From an uncultured Muribaculaceae bacterium (GTDB lineage: Bacteria > Bacteroidota > Bacteroidia > Bacteroidales > Muribaculaceae): a stretch of 64,000 nucleotides of DNA. The translations under genes and the position numbers were made by a program. The stretch is taken from NCBI GenBank assembly GCA_902494515.1, contig CABUTS010000002.1, forward strand, positions 22,643 through 86,642. The letters are read 5' to 3'. The notes under the pieces were generated by a model. That model was not told the DNA's origin. It saw nothing but the letters and a program-made list of their open reading frames with translations, and did no database searches. This document shows, one piece after another, positions 26,390 through 34,802 of the stretch. Within the stretch, counting starts at the first letter, position 1. Each line of letters opens with the position of its first letter.

Positions 26390-26834
26390 TTTCGCTTTGG
26401 ATTTAGTGTCATCATTATCCGCGTTATGCGGTTGGATGTAATGATAACGAGTTTGACATTATTTTCGATTGGACGCTTGAAAGTCAAACTCACGTCATAT
26501 AAGCGACTTACGCGATTTTTAACATGCACGACATACATCGGACGATGCTTTTCATGCACGAAAATCACGGAATTAGATTGCATTGTCAGACATCGTGTCG
26601 GACAGCCGTTTTAACACATCGGTTTTTGTAGGTTAAAATGTCGCCAATTTTCCGACTTACGTCTGAGTTATGTCTTTGGATATATTTGAATACCAATTGG
26701 TTGCATCGTTTTCGGTCACATTTTTGTCACAATTTTCGTCACAAGAAAACTTGAAACGATTTAGTGACAAATAGCCGTCCGAGAAGGTCTTTTTTAGGTC
26801 TTATATCAGTCCTGAATCCGATAGGATTAGACAC
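26390..26834. other. Non-coding stretch between integrase and tmRNA (probable attachment region)
   Basis: 445 bases with no credible gene. It is AT-rich and contains three GTCACA repeats (26715-26743), an inverted GTGACAA at 26764 and short dispersed repeats such as AATTTTCCGA (also seen at 26877). By position it should contain the ICE end and integrase-binding sites; the crossover point cannot be fixed without an unoccupied relative. Confidence 0.5.
26715..26743 (+). repeat. Three iterated GTCACA sites
   Basis: GTCACA occurs at 26715, 26726 and 26738, spaced 11 and 12 bases, with an inverted copy at 26764-26770. The helical spacing suggests binding by one protein, perhaps the integrase arm domain or the HTH factor. 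Confidence 0.4.
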
Positions 26835-26867
26835 GAAAAAACCTCGGAACTATCTGATAGTCCGAGA
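26835..26867 (-). terminator. Rho-independent terminator of tmRNA
   Basis: On the minus strand, CTCGGACTATC pairs with GATAGTTCCGAG (one bulge) and is followed by GTTTTTTCG. It is 40 bases downstream of the tmRNA 3' end and marks the last host sequence I can assign before the element. Confidence 0.8.
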
Positions 26868-26906
26868 TTTGTCTCGAATTTTCCGATTTAGTTCGGAAGT
26901 ACATAG

Positions 26907-27304
26907 TGGAGATGGAGGGGGTTGAACCCTCGTCCAAACGCGGAACTAATGAGCTTTCTACATGCTTAGTCTTTTGTTGGTTTTCGTCGTGTGGCAGGCT
27001 AAAGACAGCCAACCGCACGCTTAGTTCCTGAAGTTTCGGGGGCTTTCCGGAACTGTCGGCCCCCTATTCCTTGTTTAGCTGCACCGCCTGGTCGATTAGT
27101 CCAAGGAAGATTGACAATCGGGCGATGTCTCGTCCCCGCAACTGTTGCGGGGATAAAGCTTAATTTACTGTGCTTCGATTAAGCAGCGAGAGCGTAGTTG
27201 TTTTCGCCATTTGAAATTTTGATGTCTCAGATTAAAGAGCGTGGGCATCGTTGCTCTGCATGCTTACTCACCACCTCTACGCGCTGTCAAAACCAGTCAT
27301 CCCC
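26907..27304 (-). ncRNA. ssrA: tmRNA (transfer-messenger RNA)
   Basis: 398 nt. The 5' end GGGGATGACTGGTTTTGACA and the 3' end GTTCAACCCCCTCCATCTCCA pair as an alanine-tRNA-like acceptor and T arm (GGGGATG with CATCTCC). The tag reading frame encodes GENNYALAA followed by a stop, the Bacteroidetes-type proteolysis tag. CCA is not encoded (the genome reads CTA). It rescues ribosomes stalled on broken mRNA together with SmpB. A -7 box lies at 27380-27387 and a terminator follows. The ICE lies immediately beyond its 3' side. Confidence 0.96.
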
Positions 27305-27379
27305 GGAATTATTCAGCGAATGGCGCCTTGCGTTTCCCGCTTTTCAGCAGGATTCGGCGGTTCGATGATGAATAGTATG

Positions 27380-27387
27380 CAAAGTTA
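27380..27387 (-). promoter_or_regulatory. -7 box of tmRNA
   Basis: Minus strand TAACTTTG, about 75 bases before the mature 5' end, leaves a short leader to be trimmed by RNase. Confidence 0.65.
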
Positions 27388-27531
27388 CGACTTTTCTTTG
27401 AAACAGCGATGTAACTGCTCACATATTTAGCAATATTTAACAGTCAAGCATAACAGGGGGAGCAAATTTCCCAGAGAGCAACGGCGTCACGTCTCTTTTT
27501 CAGAGCCTTCCGGGGGACAACGGCGTCACTT

Positions 27532-28371
27532 TTATTTCCGGAGCTGGGAGATGAGCCAGTCGGAGGCCATGCGGGCGGCCTCGGCGGGATTCTGCGAGAA
27601 GCCGTGGTCTTCGCCGGGGAGGAGTTTCAAGGTGCTGTGGGGGTAGTCGTAGTGGTAGCGTTCGCCGTAGGTGTAAGGGACAACCCGGTCGTGGGTGCCG
27701 TGGAGAATGAGCACGGGTCCCTGATAGTTGCGGGCGGTCTCGTAGATCGGGAGGGTGACGGCCGACCGGATATAATCGCGGCCCAGCTGCAGGCCGTTCC
27801 AGGGGATAACGACATAGTCGGCGGTCATGTTCCAGGGGTCATACATCGCGCCCATGGTGTTCCCCCGGAGGGCATCGTCGCGGAGTACGGCAGCCGGGGC
27901 CATCAGCACCACGTTGCTGATTATCGAGTCGCCGAGTTCGCCGGCTGTCATGCTGACCACTACCCCGCCCTGCGAGTGACCGAGCAGAGAAACCGAAGAG
28001 ACCCAGGGTTGGCTCTGAGCCCACCTGACCACCTCCTTGAGGTCCTCGATTTCGTTCGGAACCGTCATGTTCCGGAACTCCCCTTCGCTCTTGCCGTGAG
28101 CGTTGAAGTCGAAGCGCAGCGAAGCTATTCCGCTGTCATAGAGGTCTTTGGCAATCTGCTTCAGCAGCGGGGAGTTGCAGTTGTCGGCAAAACCGTGGCA
28201 GAGAATCACCAGCGGCGCTGCGGCGGCAGTCTCAGCCGGGCGCTCGAGTTCGGCATGAAGTTTACCTACAGCACCCTGAAGTTCCAGAGTTTCAACCTTT
28301 TGCGCCTGAAGGGCAGGGACCGTCATAACCAGCGCGGCCATTATTCCAAATACCTTTTTCATAAGTTTCAT
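27532..28371 (-). CDS. Exported alpha/beta hydrolase (S9/serine aminopeptidase-like)
   Basis: 279 residues from ATG 28371, which gives a signal peptide (KKVFGIMAALVMTVPALQA). The hydrolase core shows VILCHGFADN, nucleophile Ser133 in GHSQGG, the acid in LILHGTHDRVVP and the His in GEDHGF. It belongs to the broad family of small esterases/peptidase-like hydrolases. It is the last gene after the MFS transporter and beta-lactamase, 58 bases after the latter's stop. Alternative ATG at 28362. Confidence 0.85.
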   Translation of the reverse strand: MKLMKKVFGIMAALVMTVPALQAQKVETLELQGAVGKLHAELERPAETAAAAPLVILCHGFADNCNSPLLKQIAKDLYDSGIASLRFDFNAHGKSEGEFRNMTVPNEIEDLKEVVRWAQSQPWVSSVSLLGHSQGGVVVSMTAGELGDSIISNVVLMAPAAVLRDDALRGNTMGAMYDPWNMTADYVVIPWNGLQLGRDYIRSAVTLPIYETARNYQGPVLILHGTHDRVVPYTYGERYHYDYPHSTLKLLPGEDHGFSQNPAEAARMASDWLISQLRK

Positions 28372-28429
28372 TTTCAAAATATCTGATTTAAGATTTGATC
28401 CGTAAGTTCTGTATACCCATGTCCGTTCC

Positions 28430-29410
28430 CTACGATGCCTCCGGGGTTTCCTCGGCAATCCAGTTGTAGACGATGGATGAGATATCGCCGATTATTTGCT
28501 CCGTAACCTCCTGAGAATAAGCCGAATCGGCAATGAAGACCGCTATGGCATAGCCGCGGCCGTCGGGCAGCGAGATGTAGCCCGCGTCATTGACGCCGAT
28601 AATGCGCCCCTGCGAGTTGCGGTCGCCCGTGCCGGTTTTGTGGGCAATCCGGGCCTCGGTCTGAACCAGCGGTGCCGGCAGACGGTTTATCCCGGTTTCG
28701 CAGTCGAATGACAGTTGGGAAATCGTTCGTATAACGGAGCGCCAGCACTCATTTTCAGTCTTGCTGGCCGGGCCGCCCCAAATTTTATTGCCGCGGAAAA
28801 AGGCATCGAAAAGCCGGGCCATGCCGACTGGCGTCGAGCGGTTCTGATAGCTGAGATAAATGTCGTCGTGCATCTCCTTTTCAGTCGAACCGACGACGAT
28901 TTCAGGGAACCCCTCGGCCTTCATCACGCTGTCAGCCACCGCCGGGCCGCCGATAAGGCGGAACAGGATGTCGCAGGCGTTGTTGTCGCTCTGCTGAAGG
29001 GAAAAGGCTAACAGTTCGGACAACGGTAGCCGCAGGTCGCGGACACCGTATTTCTCCCGCATCGGGCTCCAGGTGTCGGGGAGGATTTCGGCGGCACTGA
29101 TGTCGATTCCGCTGTCGGCAGTCATACCGTTTTTCCGGCAAAAATCAGCCACGGCGATGGCCTGCGGAAACTTGTAGACACTCAGCATCGGGAAATCGCG
29201 ACCGCCGTTGACCGCAACCGTGTCCTTGCCGTCGAGAATCACGGCGATGCCAATCCGGGCGTCCTTCCCCTCGATGTATTTGTTGAGCGAATCTTCCAGA
29301 GGAGCCAGCCGCCCGGACTGAGCGCCCTGCTCCCGGCTTCTGCCCGGACGACAGCCCGCAGCAAACACTGCCATGAGCAGCGGCAGCAAGATATATACAG
29401 CCTTTTTCAT
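28430..29410 (-). CDS. Class A beta-lactamase, lipoprotein, subclass A2-like
   Basis: 326 residues. The lipoprotein signal ends at Cys20 (LLMAVFAAGC). Serine beta-lactamase motifs are all present: Ser77-x-x-Lys80 (SVYK), SDN at 141-143, an omega-loop Glu in STEKEM (177/179) and KTG at 258-260. The layout is that of CfxA/CblA/PER-like enzymes of Bacteroidetes. It should hydrolyse penicillins and cephalosporins at the periplasmic face. Its ATG overlaps the stop of the MFS gene by 4 bases, so the two are translationally coupled. Confidence 0.93.
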   Translation of the reverse strand: MKKAVYILLPLLMAVFAAGCRPGRSREQGAQSGRLAPLEDSLNKYIEGKDARIGIAVILDGKDTVAVNGGRDFPMLSVYKFPQAIAVADFCRKNGMTADSGIDISAAEILPDTWSPMREKYGVRDLRLPLSELLAFSLQQSDNNACDILFRLIGGPAVADSVMKAEGFPEIVVGSTEKEMHDDIYLSYQNRSTPVGMARLFDAFFRGNKIWGGPASKTENECWRSVIRTISQLSFDCETGINRLPAPLVQTEARIAHKTGTGDRNSQGRIIGVNDAGYISLPDGRGYAIAVFIADSAYSQEVTEQIIGDISSIVYNWIAEETPEAS

Positions 29411-30555
29411 TTCACTTTCTGCGTTCGGTTATAAAGGACGAACAGGGCGATGGTTCCGACAATCGCGAACGGCACTCCGACCAGCGCCGGCGAAGCCAGC
29501 CCGAAACCGTGATGGATGGCGGCGCCGCCAAGAGCGGCAGCCACGGCGTTCGACACATTGAAGGAAATCTGGATTCCGGCACCGCCGAGCATCTCGCCAC
29601 CTTTGGCGTACCCCACAATAATATATTGCAGCGGTCCACCCAGACCGAAAAGCAGTGCCGGAGCCACGAACGCAAGCACCAGCGAGGGAATCCTGAACGG
29701 TGCCAGGAAGTAAACCAACGGCATCACAACCACAATCAGCAGGGCTATGATCGCGCAGACCAGCGAGGGCTGAAAGCGATCGGCCAATTTCCCGGCGGCC
29801 CAGTTACCGACCACCATGCCGGCCCCTACAAGTATCATTATCAGCGACATGGCATCGAGCGGAAAGCCCGTCACACGGGTCATGATCGGGGAAATATAGC
29901 TCAGCCAGCAATACACACCGGCCTGTCCGAAGAACACACCGGCGTAGATCAGCCACGGTTCAATGTGCCGGAGGAAGCGGAACTGCCCCTTCAGCCCCGT
30001 GTCGGGTATGGGCTGCATAACAGGAGTCCAGCGGTGGATGGCGAAGAATGTCAGCATGCCGACACACGCCACAAGCGCGAAGGGCACCCGCCACGAAACC
30101 ATGTTGCAGAGGAAGGTGAACACAGGCACACCCACGAGGTTGGCAACCGTCATTCCTCCGACCAAAATCGCTACCGCCGAGGCTCCTTTTCCGGCATCGG
30201 CAAGGCGCGCACAGACGATGGCCCCGGCGCCGAAAAACGCCCCGTGGGGAAGTCCGGCGATGAAGCGCGACCCTAACAGACACCAGTAATTCGGCGAAAC
30301 AGCGACCAGCGCGTTGCCGATTGCGATAATGGCCGCCAGCAGTAGCATCAGCCGCCGAAGCGGCAGTTTGCGAAGGAAAATCAAGCCGGGCGCACCGACG
30401 GCTACCCCGGCGGAATAAGCGGAAATCAGGTGTCCGGCCTGGTCGACGCTGATGCGGAGGTCGGCGGCAATCTCGCTGAGGATACCCATCATGCCGAACT
30501 CCACTATGCCCAGCGCAAAAGTGCCGAACGCCAGTGAAAGCAAAGATTTTTTCAT
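29407..30555 (-). CDS. MFS efflux transporter (AraJ/sugar-efflux type)
   Basis: 382 residues, 12 predicted membrane helices. It starts LAFGTFALGIVEFGMMGILSEIA, the signature of the AraJ/YdhP DHA1 group; the loop GSRFIAGLPHGAFFG is the conserved motif between helices. It is probably an inner-membrane exporter of sugars or drugs. It is the first gene of an operon with the beta-lactamase and hydrolase, and three 16-bp repeats precede it by 10-76 bases. Confidence 0.9.
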   Translation of the reverse strand: MKKSLLSLAFGTFALGIVEFGMMGILSEIAADLRISVDQAGHLISAYSAGVAVGAPGLIFLRKLPLRRLMLLLAAIIAIGNALVAVSPNYWCLLGSRFIAGLPHGAFFGAGAIVCARLADAGKGASAVAILVGGMTVANLVGVPVFTFLCNMVSWRVPFALVACVGMLTFFAIHRWTPVMQPIPDTGLKGQFRFLRHIEPWLIYAGVFFGQAGVYCWLSYISPIMTRVTGFPLDAMSLIMILVGAGMVVGNWAAGKLADRFQPSLVCAIIALLIVVVMPLVYFLAPFRIPSLVLAFVAPALLFGLGGPLQYIIVGYAKGGEMLGGAGIQISFNVSNAVAAALGGAAIHHGFGLASPALVGVPFAIVGTIALFVLYNRTQKVK

Positions 30556-30564
30556 TTTGAATTA

Positions 30565-30631
30565 TGTCGGTTCGTTACGATTGAATCTGTCGGTTCGTTA
30601 CGAAATACTGAAATCTGTCGGTTCGTTACGA
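30565..30631 (+). repeat. Three direct 16-bp repeats upstream of the MFS operon
   Basis: TGTCGGTTCGTTACGA occurs exactly three times, at 30565, 30588 and 30616. Each contains a near-palindrome TCGTTACGA. They lie just upstream of the MFS start and look like iterated operator sites for a repressor or activator; no regulator gene is adjacent. Confidence 0.8.
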
Positions 30632-30678
30632 AACATTCTCCGTATCCCCCGCAGCCTCAGGTTATTATAACATGAGCA

Positions 30679-30713
30679 ACCTGGTTCGCTGGGATTTACC
30701 CTTCGAACCAGGT
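30679..30713. other. Hairpin downstream of the mannonate oxidoreductase gene
   Basis: The perfect arms ACCTGGTTCG and CGAACCAGGT have a 15-base loop and no U-run, 25 bases past the stop. It could act as a 3' stabilising structure. Confidence 0.4.
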
Positions 30714-30737
30714 GCGGGAATCAGATATAATCGTGTT

Positions 30738-31556
30738 TTACATTGCCAGGACGTTGAAGCCGCCGTCGACAACAGCCACAGTGCCGGTGACGAACTTCGA
30801 AGCGTCGCTCATCAGATAGTGGATTGTGCCGCAGAGTTCCTCGGGTTTGCCCATACGGCTGAAGGGGGTCTGACGGATTACATCAAGTCCGCGCTGGGTC
30901 CAGCTGCCGTCGGGGTTGGTCAGCAGTGTGCGGTTCTGCTCGGTCAGGAAGAAACCGGGGGCGATGGCGTTCACGCGGATCCCTTCGCCAAACTTGCGGG
31001 CACACTCAGTGGCCATGAAGGCGGTGAAGTTCGAGATGCCGGCCTTAGCGGCGGCGTAACCGCATACACGGGTCATCGGACGGAAGGCTGCCATCGAGGA
31101 GAAATTGATGATTGCGCCCTTTCCCTGGGCCACCATAGGCTTGAGGAACACCTGAGTGGGGATTACGGTACCCATCAGGTTGAGGTTCAGCACCTTCTCG
31201 AACTGAGCGGGGTCGAGGTCGAAGAATGTCTTGTCGGGGGGAATGGTGGCGCCGGGCATATTGCCGCCGGCAGCGTTCAGCAGAGTGTCGACGCGGCCGT
31301 ATTTTGCCACGATTTCGTCGCAGTTGGCCTTGACGACGGCCTCGTCCATGACATCGGTTTTCAGGAATTCGATGGAACCGGCGGGATTCAGGGCGTTGAC
31401 CTCCTCAACGATTTTCTCGCCGACCTCAGCCTTGCGGCCCATGATGATGACCTTAGCGCCGTTGAGCGCCAGATATTTGGCAATTTCGCGGCCGAGGATG
31501 CCGGTACCTCCGGTGATGACGGTGACGTTGCCCTTGATATCGAAAAGATTTTCCAT
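30738..31556 (-). CDS. SDR-type D-mannonate oxidoreductase (fructuronate reductase)
   Basis: 272 residues. The Rossmann motif is TGGTGILG, NAAGG is present, the catalytic Tyr-x3-Lys is in YAAAK, and TEQNRTLLTNPDGSWTQRG is typical of the Bacteroidetes mannonate oxidoreductase SDRs that replace UxuB. It converts D-fructuronate and D-mannonate using NAD(P)H. It lies 49 bases downstream of uxuA, which confirms the pathway: hexuronate catabolism. The start MENLFDIKG was chosen because the longer frame runs into the uxuA region. Confidence 0.88.
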   Translation of the reverse strand: MENLFDIKGNVTVITGGTGILGREIAKYLALNGAKVIIMGRKAEVGEKIVEEVNALNPAGSIEFLKTDVMDEAVVKANCDEIVAKYGRVDTLLNAAGGNMPGATIPPDKTFFDLDPAQFEKVLNLNLMGTVIPTQVFLKPMVAQGKGAIINFSSMAAFRPMTRVCGYAAAKAGISNFTAFMATECARKFGEGIRVNAIAPGFFLTEQNRTLLTNPDGSWTQRGLDVIRQTPFSRMGKPEELCGTIHYLMSDASKFVTGTVAVVDGGFNVLAM

Positions 31557-31605
31557 TATGATTTGCTGTTCTGTAATATCTTGCGGAAGCTGCGGAGCTT
31601 CCGGT

Positions 31606-32769
31606 TTATTTTTCGGTTTTGATTGTTGCCATGATGCCGCTGACCATTCCGAGAGCCAGCATGCGGCCGTGGAACGAATACCCGGCGTTGTAGCCCATCT
31701 TGTCATCGCCGAGCATGAGCGGAGCATGGTCGACGCGCATCGGAACGTCGGGACGCTCGGCCTCGAACGTGCGGATTACGTCGATCAACCGCGGGTCGAG
31801 GTGACTGGATTCCTTGAAATCGCCGTTGGGGAGGACATTGCAAATGCGGGTGTGAACGAAATGGGTGTGTTTGGCGTATTTCCGGGCCAGCGCGGGAACA
31901 TCGTTGTGGGCTCCGGCGCTCAGCGAACCGGCGCAGAAAGTCAGCCCGTTGTGGGGGTTCGGCACAGCGTTGAGGAACGCCTCGATGTCGGCATCGCAGG
32001 TTACGATGCGGGGGAGTCCGAGAATCGGCATCGGGGGATCATCGGGGTGTACACACATGTTGATGTCGTATTCGTCGCAGACGGGCATGATCGCCTCGAG
32101 GAAATAGGCCATGTTGGCGCGGAGCTGGTCGGCGTCGATTCCGTCGTAGAGAGCGAGCAGCTCGCGGAACTTTTCCACCGGTTTCAGGTCGTTTTCCGAG
32201 ATGTTGCCGTTGACGAAGCCCTGGGTCTTGACGATGATATTGTCGACGAGTTTATGACGGCCAGCCTCGTCCATGCGGGGGGCGACCTCCTCCTCCATGC
32301 GGCGCAGCGTAGCGGCGTCGTAGTCCTCGCGGGCGTTCGGGCGTTTCAGGATATTGATGTCGAAGTATGCAAACTCGGCGCGGTTGAAGTATAGGTTCGA
32401 TGTGCCGTCGGGGTTCGGATACTCCAGCTCCGTGCGGGCCCAGTCGAGCACCGGCATGAAGTTGTAGCAGATGGTCTTAACCCCGGCCTTTCCGAGATTT
32501 GCCAGACTAACCTTGTATTTTTCGATGAGCTCGTCGCGGTCGGGGCCACCGTATTTGATTGACTCGCTGACAGGGAGACTTTCGACCACGCTCCAGCGCA
32601 GCCCGTGCTCCTCGATGAAATTCTTCATCTTCATCACCTCCTCGAGCGACCATACCTCCCCGTTGGGGATATGATGGAGAGCGGTGACAATACCCTGCAC
32701 GCCAATCTGGCGGAGCATCTCGAGTGTTATCTTATCGTTGGGACCAAACCAACGCCAAGTCTTTTCCAT
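31606..32769 (-). CDS. uxuA: Mannonate dehydratase
   Basis: 387 residues, full length. MEKTWRWFGPNDKITLEMLRQ and GIVTALHHIPNGEVW are conserved N-terminal motifs; CVHPDDPP and FCAGSLSAG carry metal and substrate residues. The enzyme removes water from D-mannonate to give 2-keto-3-deoxygluconate in glucuronate breakdown, and requires Mn or Fe. It is divergent from the esterase at 33073; a -7 box lies 62-69 bases upstream. Confidence 0.95.
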   Translation of the reverse strand: MEKTWRWFGPNDKITLEMLRQIGVQGIVTALHHIPNGEVWSLEEVMKMKNFIEEHGLRWSVVESLPVSESIKYGGPDRDELIEKYKVSLANLGKAGVKTICYNFMPVLDWARTELEYPNPDGTSNLYFNRAEFAYFDINILKRPNAREDYDAATLRRMEEEVAPRMDEAGRHKLVDNIIVKTQGFVNGNISENDLKPVEKFRELLALYDGIDADQLRANMAYFLEAIMPVCDEYDINMCVHPDDPPMPILGLPRIVTCDADIEAFLNAVPNPHNGLTFCAGSLSAGAHNDVPALARKYAKHTHFVHTRICNVLPNGDFKESSHLDPRLIDVIRTFEAERPDVPMRVDHAPLMLGDDKMGYNAGYSFHGRMLALGMVSGIMATIKTEK

Positions 32770-32830
32770 GTAATCGTGTTTTAGTTGAAACTGTGATCCC
32801 GCGTTGAATTTTCAGGATTTTATTACCCTG

Positions 32831-32838
32831 CAAATTTA
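32831..32838 (-). promoter_or_regulatory. -7 box of uxuA
   Basis: Minus strand TAAATTTG leaves a leader of about 55 bases. Confidence 0.5.
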
Positions 32839-32977
32839 CAACTATTTTCGGAATTACCACATATATAAACGTCGCAAAAACATTCGCCACACGCCCACAG
32901 GCCGTTTCCACTTCCAAATTTGCCATTTTTTCCACTTATAAACGCCGGGATTCCTACGCTCAATTAAAAATTTGTCG

Positions 32978-32985
32978 TAACTTTG
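32978..32985 (+). promoter_or_regulatory. -7 box of the esterase gene
   Basis: TAACTTTG is 88 bases upstream of ATG 33073, giving a leader of about 80 nt. Confidence 0.5.
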
Positions 32986-33072
32986 CACTCAAAGTCTATC
33001 AACCCTATTCTCTCCCCTCCCCTAATCACCGTCTGGATGATATGATTCAGCGGCTATCCTGTAAATCAAAAC

Positions 33073-33969
33073 ATGAAAGATATGAAAAAATTTGTGATTG
33101 CCCTGCTGGTGGCTGTGATTGCCTGCGCCGGCGCCAAAGCTGAGGAATGGGAAAAGCAGTTCGTGATCAACGACTCGATTTATAGTGCCAAGCTCGGGGT
33201 TTTCAGGGATTACACCGTGGTGCTCCCCGCTTCGTATTACACTCAGACAGATAAGACATACCCGGTGCTGTACCTGCTGCACGGCATGTACGACGACAAC
33301 CATTCCTGGGAAAAGAAAGGATTGGTCCGCGCCGTGGCCCATAATCTGGCACGCTCCGGCGAAGCTCGCGAAATGATTATCGTCACACCCAACGCGGGCG
33401 GTCATGACCCCAAAGTCCAGCAGAACGGATATTTCAACATTCCCGGATGGCCCTACGAGGACTTCTTCTTCGAGGAACTGATTCCGGCAATCGAGCATAA
33501 ATTCCGCGCCCGCAAGGGGCGGGAGAACCGCGCAATCAGCGGTCTTTCGATGGGTGGCGGAGGATGCACCTCCTACGCCCAACGTCACCCCGATATGTTC
33601 TCGGCGGCCTACGCAATGAGTGCCCTGATGGATGCGGAGATGCCTGCCCCTGCTAAAACCAAGCCCGGCGACAAGGTGGCTATGCTCATGACTTCCGTCG
33701 CCGAAAACTCTTGCATCAACTACGTCAAGAACGCCGACGACGCCACCAAGGATGCCCTCCGCACGGTTGCATGGTTCGTGGACTGCGGCGACGACGATTT
33801 CCTGTTCGACCAGAACATTACATTCTATCAGGCGATGCGCGAAGCCAGGATTCCATGCCAATTGCGTGTCCGCGACGGCATGCACGAATGGATTTACTGG
33901 AACACCGCCCTCTACACCGCCCTCCCCTTCGTTTCCCGCCACTTCGCTCCGGAAGTCCCTGCCAAATAA
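33073..33969 (+). CDS. Exported esterase (CE1 / S-formylglutathione hydrolase-like)
   Basis: 298 residues. A signal peptide (KKFVIALLVAVIACAGAKA) is followed by an esterase-D fold: VLYLLHGMYDDNHSW, nucleophile Ser159 in GLSMGG, acid around Asp240-242 in CGDDDF, and His271 in DGMHEW. Members deacetylate or deferuloylate plant polysaccharides or hydrolyse small esters. It stands alone between uxuA and an AlkD-like gene 11 bases downstream. An alternative start is Met4. Confidence 0.88.
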   Translation: MKDMKKFVIALLVAVIACAGAKAEEWEKQFVINDSIYSAKLGVFRDYTVVLPASYYTQTDKTYPVLYLLHGMYDDNHSWEKKGLVRAVAHNLARSGEAREMIIVTPNAGGHDPKVQQNGYFNIPGWPYEDFFFEELIPAIEHKFRARKGRENRAISGLSMGGGGCTSYAQRHPDMFSAAYAMSALMDAEMPAPAKTKPGDKVAMLMTSVAENSCINYVKNADDATKDALRTVAWFVDCGDDDFLFDQNITFYQAMREARIPCQLRVRDGMHEWIYWNTALYTALPFVSRHFAPEVPAK

Positions 33970-33980
33970 AATACGGTTCC

Positions 33981-34751
33981 ATGGAAAAGATAACCGCCGA
34001 AGAGGTCAGAGAGGCTCTGTTCGACTTGAAAGATGAGGCACAGGCTCAGATTCTGCGCCGATTTTTCAAGACCGGCAAGGGGGAGTACGGCGAGGGGGAC
34101 CGCTTCCTCGGTCTCAAGAATCCGCAGGTCCGGGCGGTGGTCCGGGAAGCCCGGCTCCGTGTGCCGCTCGATGAAATAGAAAGACTCGTAAATGATGAAT
34201 GGCATGAGGCGCGCCTCAGCGGGTTTCTTTTATTAGTGGAGGAAATGCACGCCGCGCTTCCGAAGCGCAAGGACAGCGTTGCCGAACTGCGCCGCAAAGC
34301 CCTGCGCCGCACCGAAATCGCGGAATTTTACCTCCGCCATGCACGTCGAGCCAACAACTGGGACCTTGTCGACCTCTCCTGCCCCAAGATTCTTGGGGAA
34401 TGGCTGTTGAATCCGCTGCCCGACGGTGCCTTGCCCGACCCCTCGGTGCTCGACCGCCTTGCCGCAAGCGACAATCTCTGGGAACAGCGTATCGGAATCG
34501 TCACCACCTGGCGCCTGATTCGCGCCGACCGTTTCGATGAAGCCCTCCGCCTGTCTGAGAAACTGCTCCCCCATCCCCACGACCTCATCCACAAAGCTGT
34601 CGGCTGGATGCTCCGCGAAGTAGGCAAGCGCGACCTTAACATCCTGCTCGATTTCCTCGAAGCGCACCACGGGACCATGTCGCGCACAACCCTCCGCTAC
34701 GCTATCGAGAAACTCCCCGAGCCCCAGCGCCTCTCCTGGCTCCGCCGGTAA
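33981..34751 (+). CDS. AlkD-like DNA alkylation repair protein
   Basis: 256 residues from ATG 33981. HEAT-like helical repeats run throughout. The conserved NNWDLVDLSCPKILGEWLL holds the Trp and Asp that in AlkD line the lesion pocket, and LWEQRIGIVTTW follows. The enzyme excises N3- and N7-alkylpurines without flipping the base. A longer reading frame starting upstream at 33711 overlaps the esterase and is not real. Confidence 0.9.
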   Translation: MEKITAEEVREALFDLKDEAQAQILRRFFKTGKGEYGEGDRFLGLKNPQVRAVVREARLRVPLDEIERLVNDEWHEARLSGFLLLVEEMHAALPKRKDSVAELRRKALRRTEIAEFYLRHARRANNWDLVDLSCPKILGEWLLNPLPDGALPDPSVLDRLAASDNLWEQRIGIVTTWRLIRADRFDEALRLSEKLLPHPHDLIHKAVGWMLREVGKRDLNILLDFLEAHHGTMSRTTLRYAIEKLPEPQRLSWLRR

Positions 34752-34802
34752 CGGGGAATGGCTTCAGAGAATCAGCTGGCAGGTAACCCGAGGGAGATCG
34801 GT

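Larger units (their letters stand above)
14679..26640. mobile_element. Integrative (conjugative) element, integration/replication module
   Basis: The gene order on the minus strand (integrase, HTH, HTH, DUF4099/DUF3945, topoisomerase-like, DUF1896, methylase-helicase) is that of the conserved end module of Bacteroidales CTnDOT-like elements. The right boundary must lie between the integrase start at 26389 and the tmRNA terminator at 26835. The left end is outside the window or unrecognised, so the 1-14.6 kb genes are probably cargo. No tra or mob genes are visible here. Confidence 0.7.
32770..33072. other. Divergent intergenic region uxuA / esterase
   Basis: 303 bases without a gene. It holds outward-facing promoter boxes (32831-32838 minus, 32978-32985 plus); nothing else is recognised. 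Confidence 0.6.

Noticed and set aside
14679..26640. Prophage
   Set aside because: No capsid, tail, terminase or lysis genes; the gene order is that of a conjugative element.
26827..27018. 63-codon frame over the tmRNA
   Set aside because: It is inside a structural RNA gene and its terminator.
27479..27529. Two CAACGGCGTCAC repeats 39 bases apart (a similar CAACGGCGT near 63765)
   Set aside because: Only two exact copies with no partner feature; too little to assign a role.
33711..33980. N-terminal extension of the AlkD-like protein
   Set aside because: It overlaps the esterase and is rich in Arg/Pro/His; the family N-terminus begins at 33981.
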